Shown piece after piece: positions 14,660-21,509 of a stretch of 22,137 nucleotides of DNA (position 1 is the first letter of the stretch; each line of letters starts with the position of its first letter). The stretch comes from an uncultured Collinsella sp. (GTDB lineage: Bacteria; Actinomycetota; Coriobacteriia; Coriobacteriales; Coriobacteriaceae), in assembly GCA_900553345.1 (NCBI GenBank), contig USDE01000002.1, positions 1 to 22,137 of the forward strand, written 5' to 3'. The translations under genes were made by a program, and so were the position numbers. The notes beneath the pieces are model-generated. The model was given only the letters and a program-made list of their open reading frames with translations. It was not told the origin of the DNA and ran no database searches.

Positions 14660-15667
14660 GTGGCGAACGCCATCGAACAGCTCACGGACCGAGTGCTCGT
14701 GCTCGGCCGCCTCACCATCGTCCGCCGTGCCATTACTGCCGTGGCGGTCACCATTTCTGCCGTTCTCCAGACATTTCTGATCCAGGCGTTCATTCAACCC
14801 GCCGACCTGCTTCCGAGCGGTCTCACCGGCGTCGCGGTCCTACTCGATCGCGTTACCTCGCTCGGCGGCGTCCACATCGACATCTCGCTCGGTATGCTCG
14901 CGCTCAACATCCCCGTGGCACTCCTATGCTGGAGCGGCATTAGCAAGCGCTTCGTCATCTTCTCGATGATGCAGGTCGTGCTCTCATCGCTGTTCCTCAA
15001 CATCTTTCACTTTGCCCCGTTTTTGGGCGACAAGATTATGCTCATCATTTTTGGCGGCGTGGTCTCGGGTCTGGGCGCTGCCATCGCGCTAAAGTCCGGC
15101 GCATCCACCGGCGGCACCGACTTTATCGCGCTGTGGGTCTCCAACCACACGGGCAAGACTATCTGGGGTGTCATCTTTGGTTTCAACTGCTTTATCCTGG
15201 CGATCTTTGGCTTTATGTTTGGCTGGGACAATGCGGCGTACTCCATCGTGTTCCAGTTTATTTCGACCAAGACCATCGACAGTTTCTATCGTCGCTACGA
15301 CCGCGTGACGCTGCAGATCACGACGCGCAAGGCAGACGAGGTCATGACCGCCTATGTTGACCATTTTCAGCACGGCATTAGCTGTGCCGAGGTCATCGGC
15401 GGATACAGCCGCGAAAAGATGTACCTGCTGCACGCCGTTGTCTCGACCTACGAGAGCCAGGACATTATCAAGCTGGTGTGCGACGTTGATCCCGGTGCCG
15501 TGATCAACGTGTTCCACACGCTCAACTTTGTGGGCGGCTGGTGGGGCGGTCATGTCGACGAGCCCATGCCCACGGCCGTACCTGATCCCGACAAGCCCGC
15601 GCGCATGGCCAGCAGGCAGGCGCGCCTCAGCGAGCAGGACAGCCTGCAGCAGGACGACGGCAAGTAG
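14660..15667 (+). CDS. YitT-family membrane protein with C-terminal DUF2179 domain
   Basis: This is a 335-residue protein of the YitT family: an N-terminal membrane part of five or six helices (about 20-205) followed by a soluble DUF2179 domain (about 225-300). Family hallmarks are LIQAFIQPADLLPSGLTGVA, SGASTGGTDFIALWV and, in the soluble part, DRVTLQITTRKADEVM and HGISCAEVIGGYSREKMYL. A polar tail of about 35 residues follows. The GTG start is supported by AAAGGAG 6-7 bases before it and by the family N-terminus. The biochemical function of the family is not established. A stand-alone gene with its own promoter. Confidence 0.88.
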   Translation: MANAIEQLTDRVLVLGRLTIVRRAITAVAVTISAVLQTFLIQAFIQPADLLPSGLTGVAVLLDRVTSLGGVHIDISLGMLALNIPVALLCWSGISKRFVIFSMMQVVLSSLFLNIFHFAPFLGDKIMLIIFGGVVSGLGAAIALKSGASTGGTDFIALWVSNHTGKTIWGVIFGFNCFILAIFGFMFGWDNAAYSIVFQFISTKTIDSFYRRYDRVTLQITTRKADEVMTAYVDHFQHGISCAEVIGGYSREKMYLLHAVVSTYESQDIIKLVCDVDPGAVINVFHTLNFVGGWWGGHVDEPMPTAVPDPDKPARMASRQARLSEQDSLQQDDGK

Positions 15668-15750
15668 GGTATTGGCATTTTGCCGGCCCGGCGCAACCCT
15701 TCCGCATGAGCCCCTCGAAAGCCCCGTTGCTTTCGATGGACTTTCGTTTG

Positions 15751-15794
15751 CCCAGATAAAACCTACCAAAATGAAGCTGTCGCTTTTTGGTAGG
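15751..15794. repeat. 44-bp stem-loop repeat, copy 2
   Basis: Same layout as 13617-13660, with four differences. CCTACCAAAA (15762-15771) pairs perfectly with TTTTGGTAGG (15785-15794). It lies between the YitT-type gene and regulator 2. Confidence 0.75.
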
Positions 15795-15836
15795 GATGGT
15801 GTATCGTTTTATCAATATGAGATAATATGAAACTAG

Positions 15837-15849
15837 ACGTTATATACGT
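15837..15849. promoter_or_regulatory. Operator-like site upstream of regulator 2
   Basis: ACGT-TATAT-ACGT, 38 bases before the ATG. Its complement matches the site before the EamA gene at 11 of 13, and its ACGT-5-ACGT layout is shared with the PTS site at 9686-9698. TAATAT at 15823-15828 may be the -10. A tandem TTTCGATA repeat follows at 15858-15873. Autoregulation is inferred. Confidence 0.5.
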
Positions 15850-15886
15850 ATTAGTTATTTCGATATTTCGATAAGAGTGATCAGAT

Positions 15887-16606
15887 ATGCCTGCACCCAA
15901 AAATGCACCGCTTTACCAGCAGATTTATGACGAAATCAAAGATGCGATCGAGAAAGGTGTTTATGCACCCAAGGAGCGTATTCCGTCCGAGCTTGAGCTA
16001 GCCGAGCAGTACGACGTGAGCCGAATTACGGTGCGCCGCGCCGTCGAGGAGTTGTGCTCCGATGGCTACCTGGTTAAGCAGCAGGGCCGCGGCACCTTTG
16101 TTTCCACGCCGCACATCAATCGTCAGTTCCATGCCTCGACGCTGCAGACGTTTACCGCGCTGTGTTCCAACAACGGCATGAAGGCCGGTGCACATGTGGT
16201 CGATCGCCAGATCGTTCCGGCGCGCCAAAACGAGATGGAGTTCTTTGGCCTGCAGAAGGATGCGCTGCTGCTCCATATCAAGCGCGTGCGTACGGCCGAC
16301 GGCGAGCCCATCTTTGAGGAGAACATCTTTGTGCCGTTTGACGCCTACCGTGAGCTGTTGACGGCCGATCTTGAGGACAAGTCGATTTTTGCCGAGGTCG
16401 AGCGTGTTGGCGGAACGCCGATTGTCTCGGTTGGCTACCGTACGGTCGAGGCCGTTCGAGCTAATGCCGAGCAGGCGGCCGAGCTGGGCATTGCCCCGCA
16501 TGATCCGCTGCTCAACCTGCGCGCCGGCTTTACCGGTCCCAACGATGAGCCGGTCCTGATGGGTAAGCAGTACTACGTGGGATCGCGCTACGTCATGGTC
16601 ATGTAG
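15887..16606 (+). CDS. GntR/HutC-family transcriptional regulator 2
   Basis: This is a 239-residue repressor with an N-terminal winged helix (about 8-75: PLYQQIYDEIKDAIEKGVY, IPSELELAEQYDVSRITVRR, KQQGRGTFV) and a C-terminal UTRA effector domain (about 95-235) with LHIKRVRTADGEPIFEENIF. It belongs to the branch that includes FrlR, NagR/YvoA and PhnF, which bind small sugar-phosphate or amino-acid type effectors. The ATG has a weak AAGAG upstream. An ACGT-5-ACGT motif in its promoter recurs before the EamA gene and the PTS operon, so it is the best candidate for the PTS regulator, even though it lies about 6 kb away. Complete and intact, unlike regulator 1. Confidence 0.92.
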   Translation: MPAPKNAPLYQQIYDEIKDAIEKGVYAPKERIPSELELAEQYDVSRITVRRAVEELCSDGYLVKQQGRGTFVSTPHINRQFHASTLQTFTALCSNNGMKAGAHVVDRQIVPARQNEMEFFGLQKDALLLHIKRVRTADGEPIFEENIFVPFDAYRELLTADLEDKSIFAEVERVGGTPIVSVGYRTVEAVRANAEQAAELGIAPHDPLLNLRAGFTGPNDEPVLMGKQYYVGSRYVMVM

Positions 16607-16611
16607 CTCTA

Positions 16612-16638
16612 GTTGCGCGGTTTTCCAAACCGCGCAAC
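16612..16638 (+). terminator. Perfect 12-bp hairpin after regulator 2
   Basis: GTTGCGCGGTTT-TCC-AAACCGCGCAAC, 5 bases after the stop codon. Very stable, but no T run follows. Confidence 0.65.
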
Positions 16639-16677
16639 GGCTCGACGCTGCAAGCCCGCCAGAGCGGCAATTTGCAG
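16636..16677 (+). repeat. CGACGCTGC intergenic element, copy C
   Basis: CTCGACGCTGCAAGC followed by CCGC-CAGA-GCGG and CAATTTGCAG. Like copy B it comes directly after a strong hairpin. It is less similar beyond the first ten bases. Confidence 0.4.
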
Positions 16678-16678
16678 A

Positions 16679-16746
16679 ATGAGCGTGGATAATCTCCCGT
16701 TTTTGGCTCAACGGCGTGCTCAAAGTGGGAGATTATCCACGCTCAT
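16679..16746. repeat. Perfect 20-bp inverted repeat, REPIN-like
   Basis: ATGAGCGTGGATAATCTCCC (16679-16698) is repeated exactly in inverted form at 16727-16746, around a 28-base centre. No coding content. It lies in the gap before recQ. Confidence 0.85.
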
Positions 16747-16835
16747 CCGGAAAGTGTCCAAAAATCCGCGCTCGTTCCCTTCGGATTGCATCGCCCGTGG
16801 CCGGCAGCGGCGCGGCACCGGTCCGCGTGGCGGCG

Positions 16836-16841
16836 TATAAT
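16836..16841 (+). promoter_or_regulatory. -10 box for recQ
   Basis: A perfect TATAAT 31 bases before the recQ ATG. No good -35 at the expected distance. TTAGGAAACC before the ATG serves as a ribosome binding site. Confidence 0.45.
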
Positions 16842-16872
16842 CGGCGGCAGATGACTTGAACGTTAGGAAACC

Positions 16873-18855
16873 ATGACCGATAGCATGCAGCAGATGGCGC
16901 TCGACACGCTCGGCGCCTATTTTGGCTACACCTCGTTTCGCCCGGGACAGGACCGCATGGTCGATGCGATCCTTGCCGGTCGCGATGCGCTGGGCGTTAT
17001 GCCCACGGGCGCCGGCAAGTCCATTTGCTACCAGGTGCCCGCGCTCATGCTGCCCGGCATCACCTTTGTGGTGAGTCCGCTGCTGTCGCTTATGGAGGAC
17101 CAGACCCGTGCGCTGCTTGCGGCGGGTGCGCGACCCAGCTATCTCAACTCCAGCCTTACCCCGGCTCAGCAAAACACCGTGCTCAAGCGGGCGTGCGAGG
17201 GCCGCTACCAGCTTATGTACGTGGCGCCCGAGCGCCTGCTCGAGCCACGCTTTTTAACCTTTGCACAGGAGGCCGCGGCCGACGGCGGCATCGGCGTGCC
17301 GCTCGTGGCCATTGACGAGGCGCACTGCGTGAGCCAATGGGGCCAGGATTTTCGCCCCGCCTACCTGCAGATTCGCGAGTTCATCGAATCGCTTCCGCAG
17401 CGTCCCATTGTGGCGGCCTTTACCGCTACGGCAACCGAGCGCGTGCGTGCGGACATCCAGCAGATGCTCGGCCTGCAAAACCCCGCGACGGTGGTGACGG
17501 GCTTCGATCGCAAGAACCTCTACTTTGGCTGCGAGGAGATGGGCGACAAAGCCAAGGCCGCGTGGGTGCGCGACTATGTGATCGCGCATTCGGGCGAGAG
17601 CGGCATCGTGTATTGCTCGACCCGCAAGACCGTCGATGCGCTGGCAGGTGAGCTTGCCGAGGCGCTGGGCCCCAGTGGCATTCGCGTTGGCCGTTACCAT
17701 GCCGGCATGGGCAACGACGCCCGCCGCCAAAGCCAGCGCGCCTTTATCGACGACGATATCCAGGTGATGGTTGCCACCAACGCCTTTGGCATGGGCATCG
17801 ACAAACCCAACGTGCGCTACGTGATTCACAACAACGTGCCCGAGAGTATCGAGGCCTACTACCAGGAGGCTGGCCGCGCTGGCCGCGACGGCGACCCGGC
17901 CAGCTGCCACTTGCTGTGGAACGGTAACGATTTTCGCATGCGCCGCTTTCTGATCGACCGCGGCGATGCTGCCGACGAGGCGCTCGACGACGAGCAGCGC
18001 GCGTGGGCGCTCCAGAATCGATATCGCCTGCTCAGCCAGATGGAGGGCTACTGCAATACCACCGGTTGCCTGCGCGAATACATGCTGCGCTACTTTGGCG
18101 ACGAGGCCGCGGCCGAGCATGCGGCTGCGGCTGGCGCGGGCACCACCGCCACGGACGACGCCGAGGGCTGCGGCAACTGCAGCAATTGCCTCACGCAGTT
18201 CGAGGTCGAGGACGTCACCGATATGGCCCGCGCCGCTGTGCGCTACGTGGCCGCGCGACCCATGCGCTTTGGCAAGTCGCTCATCGCCGACGTGCTCCAC
18301 GGCGGCAACACCGAGCGCATTCGCCAGATGCATCTGGACGAGGACCGCGGCTACGGTGAGCTGTCGAGCGAATCGGTCGGGCGCATCAAGGACATCATCG
18401 GCCAGCTGTGCGGCCGCGGTTATCTGGCAACCTCGCAGGGGCAGTACCCGGTCGTGGGGCTGGGCCCGCGTGCCGCCGAGGTCGAGGACGAGGCGTTTGC
18501 CTTTACCGTTAAGCGTCGCGCGTCCAAGCGCAAGGCCTCGGCCCGCGCCCGCCGTGCGGTGGATTTGCTGCGCGAGGAGGCCGAGCTGGATCAGCGCCCG
18601 CGCGTGGGTGACGATGCCGAGCTGTTCGAGCGCTTGCGTGCCCTGCGCAAGGAGATCTCGACCGAGCTGGAGATGGCGCCGTACATGGTCTTCTCCGACA
18701 AGGCCCTGCGCGGTCTGTGCCGCCTGCGCCCGCAGACGCGCGACGAGCTTATCCAGGTCAACGGCATCGGCGAGAAAAAGGCCGACGCCTTTGGCGAGCA
18801 GTTTATGGCGGCGATTGAAGAGTTTGAGTCCGAACATGCACGGAATGGAGCATAA
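16873..18855 (+). CDS. recQ: ATP-dependent DNA helicase RecQ
   Basis: This is a 660-residue 3'-5' DNA helicase acting in recombination and fork repair. Domains in order: helicase core with Walker A PTGAGKS (44-50), DEAH box in AIDEAHCVSQWG (Asp148), and TATATERVR; second core domain with YYQEAGRAGRDG near 329. A RecQ zinc-binding region follows, with GYCNTTGCLREYML (from about 393) and CGNCSNC (from about 433), four cysteines or more. Then come a winged helix and a C-terminal HRDC domain (about 583-655, ending GIGEKKADAFGEQFMAAIEEF across the last helix). The length and order are normal for the family. Regulator 3 starts 2 bases after its stop, so the two are probably co-transcribed and translationally coupled, an unusual pairing. 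Confidence 0.97.
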   Translation: MTDSMQQMALDTLGAYFGYTSFRPGQDRMVDAILAGRDALGVMPTGAGKSICYQVPALMLPGITFVVSPLLSLMEDQTRALLAAGARPSYLNSSLTPAQQNTVLKRACEGRYQLMYVAPERLLEPRFLTFAQEAAADGGIGVPLVAIDEAHCVSQWGQDFRPAYLQIREFIESLPQRPIVAAFTATATERVRADIQQMLGLQNPATVVTGFDRKNLYFGCEEMGDKAKAAWVRDYVIAHSGESGIVYCSTRKTVDALAGELAEALGPSGIRVGRYHAGMGNDARRQSQRAFIDDDIQVMVATNAFGMGIDKPNVRYVIHNNVPESIEAYYQEAGRAGRDGDPASCHLLWNGNDFRMRRFLIDRGDAADEALDDEQRAWALQNRYRLLSQMEGYCNTTGCLREYMLRYFGDEAAAEHAAAAGAGTTATDDAEGCGNCSNCLTQFEVEDVTDMARAAVRYVAARPMRFGKSLIADVLHGGNTERIRQMHLDEDRGYGELSSESVGRIKDIIGQLCGRGYLATSQGQYPVVGLGPRAAEVEDEAFAFTVKRRASKRKASARARRAVDLLREEAELDQRPRVGDDAELFERLRALRKEISTELEMAPYMVFSDKALRGLCRLRPQTRDELIQVNGIGEKKADAFGEQFMAAIEEFESEHARNGA

Positions 18856-18857
18856 CG

Positions 18858-19613
18858 ATGGCATCCGACGATAAAACCGAGCGCACTGAGGTGTCCGCCG
18901 TGCCGCTGTACCAGCAGGTTATGGATGACCTAAAGGGCGAGATCGCGCGTGGCGTGTACGCATCCGGCTCGCGCATTCCTTCCGAGATGGAGCTCGCGAA
19001 GTACTACGGCGTGGGACGCATCACCGTGCGCCGTGCTATCGAGGAACTGTCGCGCGCGGGGTATCTCAGCCGTCAGCAGGGGAGGGGCACGTTTGTGTGC
19101 GCGCCCAAGCTCAAGCGCAAAATTGTCCAGAAGGGTGACGTTCAGAGCTTTTCCGAGGGTTGCGCTGCCAACGACATGGTGGCCGGAGCACGCCTGGTGT
19201 CGCGCACGGTGGTTGCGGCGACGCGCGAGGACGCGGCGTTTTTTGGGGTGGAACCCGGTTGCGAGCTCATCGTGGTCGAGCGCGTGCGCACGGCAGACGG
19301 CGTGCCCGTCATGCTCGAGAACAACGCCTTTGTGCTGGCCGACCATCCCTATCTGCAGACGCTTGCCGACAAGGATCTCACGGACAATTCCATCTTTGCG
19401 CTCGTTGCCGAGCATTCGGGCCGCGCGCCGCTCAAGTCCGACCCCTGTACTGTGGAGATTGCGCTTGCCGATGCTCAGGCGGCCTCGCTGCTGGAGGTGC
19501 CGGTCGGCGAGCCGCTCTTCTATATGGAGGCGTACTTTACCGATGAGGACGAGCGGCCCTTGCTGCTCGGACGCCAAAAGATCGTAGGTTCGCGCTACGT
19601 GTTCGACATCTAA
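18858..19613 (+). CDS. GntR/HutC-family transcriptional regulator 3
   Basis: This is a 251-residue repressor with a winged helix (about 16-83: VPLYQQVMDDLKGEIARGVY, IPSEMELAKYYGVGRITVRR, RQQGRGTFV) and a UTRA domain (about 105-248) containing VERVRTADGVPVMLENN. It is a clear paralogue of regulator 2; GRITVRRAIEEL and QQGRGTF align directly. The ATG lies 2 bases after the recQ stop, with GGAG inside the end of recQ. Tandem ATAGAAC repeats stand between it and SIS deglycase 3, the likely target. No terminator separates them, so read-through into the deglycase is also possible. Confidence 0.92.
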   Translation: MASDDKTERTEVSAVPLYQQVMDDLKGEIARGVYASGSRIPSEMELAKYYGVGRITVRRAIEELSRAGYLSRQQGRGTFVCAPKLKRKIVQKGDVQSFSEGCAANDMVAGARLVSRTVVAATREDAAFFGVEPGCELIVVERVRTADGVPVMLENNAFVLADHPYLQTLADKDLTDNSIFALVAEHSGRAPLKSDPCTVEIALADAQAASLLEVPVGEPLFYMEAYFTDEDERPLLLGRQKIVGSRYVFDI

Positions 19614-19622
19614 CGTCCACAG

Positions 19623-19640
19623 ATAGAACGATATAGAACA
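19623..19640 (+). promoter_or_regulatory. Tandem ATAGAAC repeat pair 1
   Basis: ATAGAACG (19623-19630) and ATAGAACA (19633-19640) are spaced by exactly 10 bases, one helical turn, upstream of the SIS deglycase 3 promoter. Candidate binding site for regulator 3. Confidence 0.55.
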
Positions 19641-19656
19641 AATTTGGTGAGATGGC

Positions 19657-19685
19657 TTCACGGGCGTCGTCATGCGTGCTATAAA
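19657..19685 (+). promoter_or_regulatory. Probable promoter of SIS deglycase 3
   Basis: TTCACG (19657-19662), 17-base spacing, TATAAA (19680-19685). It lies between the two ATAGAAC repeat pairs, the second of which abuts the -10. Confidence 0.5.
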
Positions 19686-19702
19686 TAGGACAACATAGAA
19701 CG
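19685..19702 (+). promoter_or_regulatory. Tandem ATAGAAC repeat pair 2
   Basis: ATAGGACA (19685-19692) and ATAGAACG (19695-19702), again 10 bases apart, directly downstream of the -10 box. A repressor bound here would block transcription start. Confidence 0.55.
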
Positions 19703-19757
19703 ACCGCAGGTACGAGCTGACGTCGTTCAAAACCGCCACACAAGGAGGAGCATCACC

Positions 19758-20726
19758 ATGAACGCACACGATCTGATTCAGGAAATTATCGAGCGCAAGG
19801 GCAAGATTGAGAATGTCTTTTGGATCGCCTGCGGCGGTTCGATGATCGACCTGATGCCGGCCAACGAGCTGCTCAAGCGCGAGGCAACCACGTTTACCTC
19901 GACGGTCTACACGGCACGCGAGTTTTGCCTGATGGCCCCCAAGAGCCTTGGCGAGAAGTCGCTCGTCATCGCCTGCAGCCATAGCGGCAATACGCAGGAG
20001 GTCGTCGACGGCTGCGAGATGGCGCTGGCCGCCGGCGCCGAGGTCGTGGCCATGACCGACTGCGAGGGCTCCAAGATCGATAACGGCAAGTGGACCACCT
20101 GGGTCTATCCGTGGGGCGAAGGCGTGCCGCAGGCCGAGGTACCGCAGGGCATCGGCGCTCTGATCGCCGCCGAACTGCTTGACCAGCAGGAGGGTTACGA
20201 GGCGCTTGCCGACATGTACGCCGGCCTCAAGCAGATGGATGCGCTGCTGCCCGCTGCCCGCGAGAAGGTCAACGCCGAGCTGGGCGATCGCTTTGCCGAG
20301 CTCTGCCAGCAGCACGAGTTCTTCTATATCCTGGGTTCCGGCCCCAACTTTAGCCAGACCTACGCCATGGCCATCTGCTCGCTCATGGAGATGCAGTGGC
20401 AGCACTGCTGCTATATCCACTCCGGCGAGTACTTCCACGGCCCGTTCGAAGCCACCGAGCCCGGCGTGTTCTACTTTGTACAGCTCGGATCGGGCGAGTG
20501 CCGTCCCATGGAGGAGCGTGCACTTGCGTTCCTCAACACGCACACCGATACGGTTATGGTGCTCGATGCGCTCGAGTACGGCGTGGGCGAGGTGCCCGCC
20601 AGCGTGCGTTCGTTCCTGGAGCCGATCTTCTTCTATGCGATGAGCTGCGAGCTGCGCGCCGCCCGCGGCAAGGTGTTCGACCACAGCCCCGAGGTCCGTC
20701 GCTACATGGGCATCGAGCAGTACTAG
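19758..20726 (+). CDS. SIS-domain sugar deglycase 3 (FrlB-like)
   Basis: This is a 322-residue two-SIS-domain protein of the FrlB/FraB/Gfr family. The first domain has ENVFWIACGGSMIDLMPANE and a classic SHSGNTQEV loop. The second has SLMEMQW with Glu211 and SGEYFHGPFE with His227, the 16-residue catalytic spacing shared with deglycases 1 and 2. It ends in RRYMGIEQY rather than RRYMWKL(D/S)Y, and its middle part (YPWGEGVPQAEVPQGIGALI) differs from both, so it may use a different glycated amino acid. AAGGAGGAG precedes the ATG. It has its own promoter behind regulator 3. No kinase or transporter gene lies beside it, so its substrate must come through another uptake system, possibly the PTS in this window. 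Confidence 0.88.
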   Translation: MNAHDLIQEIIERKGKIENVFWIACGGSMIDLMPANELLKREATTFTSTVYTAREFCLMAPKSLGEKSLVIACSHSGNTQEVVDGCEMALAAGAEVVAMTDCEGSKIDNGKWTTWVYPWGEGVPQAEVPQGIGALIAAELLDQQEGYEALADMYAGLKQMDALLPAAREKVNAELGDRFAELCQQHEFFYILGSGPNFSQTYAMAICSLMEMQWQHCCYIHSGEYFHGPFEATEPGVFYFVQLGSGECRPMEERALAFLNTHTDTVMVLDALEYGVGEVPASVRSFLEPIFFYAMSCELRAARGKVFDHSPEVRRYMGIEQY

Positions 20727-20833
20727 GCACCGGGAAAAGTATTCACCTTCGATTCGCAAGGGCACTGCGTGAGTCAAAAAAGCGGGCCGCGTGGTATCGC
20801 GTTTAGATTCGCGAGATTGCGGCGATTGACGGT

Positions 20834-21262
20834 CTACTTGCCGACAACGCCTTCGGCGTCCCACCAGTCGAGCTGGGCGATGTTGTCGCGAATGTGCTGG
20901 CAGCTCTTGTGGAAGCCCTCGAGCTCATACTCGGAAAGGTCGAGCGTGTAGACTTCCTCGACGCCCTCGGCACCGATCACGCACGGCAGGGAGGTAAAGA
21001 TGCCCTCCTCGCCATACTGGCCGGTCATAAGCGTGGAGGCCGAAAGCACGGCATGCTCGTTGTGCAGCACAGCGGCGCAGACGCGCGCGGCGGAGTTGGC
21101 AACGGCGTACTCGGTGCACTGCTTGCCCTGGTAGGTTACGTAGCCGCCCTTGCGTGCGAGTTCCTCGACCTCCATGTGGTCAAAGGCGTACTTGTCAGGG
21201 TTCTCGGCCTGAAGCTCGTTAAGGCTCTTGCCGGCGATGGTTGCGGCCTTAAAGGCGGCCAG
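20834..21262 (-). CDS. ldh: C-terminal part of an L-lactate/malate dehydrogenase family protein (truncated by the contig join)
   Basis: About 143 residues of the C-terminal domain of an NAD-dependent lactate/malate dehydrogenase, which interconverts pyruvate and lactate. LSASTLMTGQYGEEGIFTSL and PCVIGAEGVEEVYTLDLSEY match the end of the family's substrate domain. The frame continues upstream of the first ATG (21175) through AFKAATIAGKSLNELQAENP back to about 21262. There the sequence turns AT-rich and stops resembling the family; the NAD-binding domain and the catalytic His are missing. The last residues (DWWDAEGVVGK) extend past the usual end. It converges on SIS deglycase 3. The truncation matches the change in base composition, so it is most likely an assembly join, not a natural pseudogene. 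Lactate rather than malate specificity is a guess. Confidence 0.8.
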   Translation of the reverse strand: MAAFKAATIAGKSLNELQAENPDKYAFDHMEVEELARKGGYVTYQGKQCTEYAVANSAARVCAAVLHNEHAVLSASTLMTGQYGEEGIFTSLPCVIGAEGVEEVYTLDLSEYELEGFHKSCQHIRDNIAQLDWWDAEGVVGK

Positions 21263-21509
21263 CTTAATTGTTGAAATAGGAAAAATCGGATTCCCCGACT
21301 ACGAATTGCTCTTCGGCAGTAGTAATTATAGGATTTATGGCAGACATATGAATTCGTTTTTCGAACAAATTTAGCGCATTTTCCGATATTTTCCCAAATT
21401 TTGTTCCGAAAAATACCAACACTGTTCGCAATATAAAGGCACGATCACGCCCTTTTTAGGGTACTTTTGCAACGAAAAAAGTTTTTTTAGTTTAAAACAG
21501 GAGAAAAGT
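21263..21509 (+). promoter_or_regulatory. AT-rich Bacteroidota-style leader with -7 box
   Basis: These 247 bases are far richer in A/T than anything earlier. TACTTTTG at 21462-21469 fits the Bacteroidota -7 consensus TAnnTTTG and is followed by CA, as is common there. No TTTG was found at the expected -33 place. The A-rich AAAACAGGAGAAAAG before the ATG also fits that phylum. No ORF is supported here. Confidence 0.6.

Noticed and set aside
14437..14943. A + strand frame starting inside the 119-bp hairpin and overlapping the YitT-type gene
   Set aside because: No ribosome binding site, an Arg/Pro-rich off-frame composition, and it overlaps a clear gene by almost 300 bases.
20727..20833. A terminator between deglycase 3 and the dehydrogenase fragment
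   Set aside because: Only a weak 5-bp stem TCGCG/CGCGA was seen, with no T run.
17254..20864. Long - strand open frames opposite recQ (536 residues) and opposite regulator 3 and deglycase 3 (644 residues)
   Set aside because: Same antisense effect. They cross real gene borders and promoter regions and show no recognisable domain.
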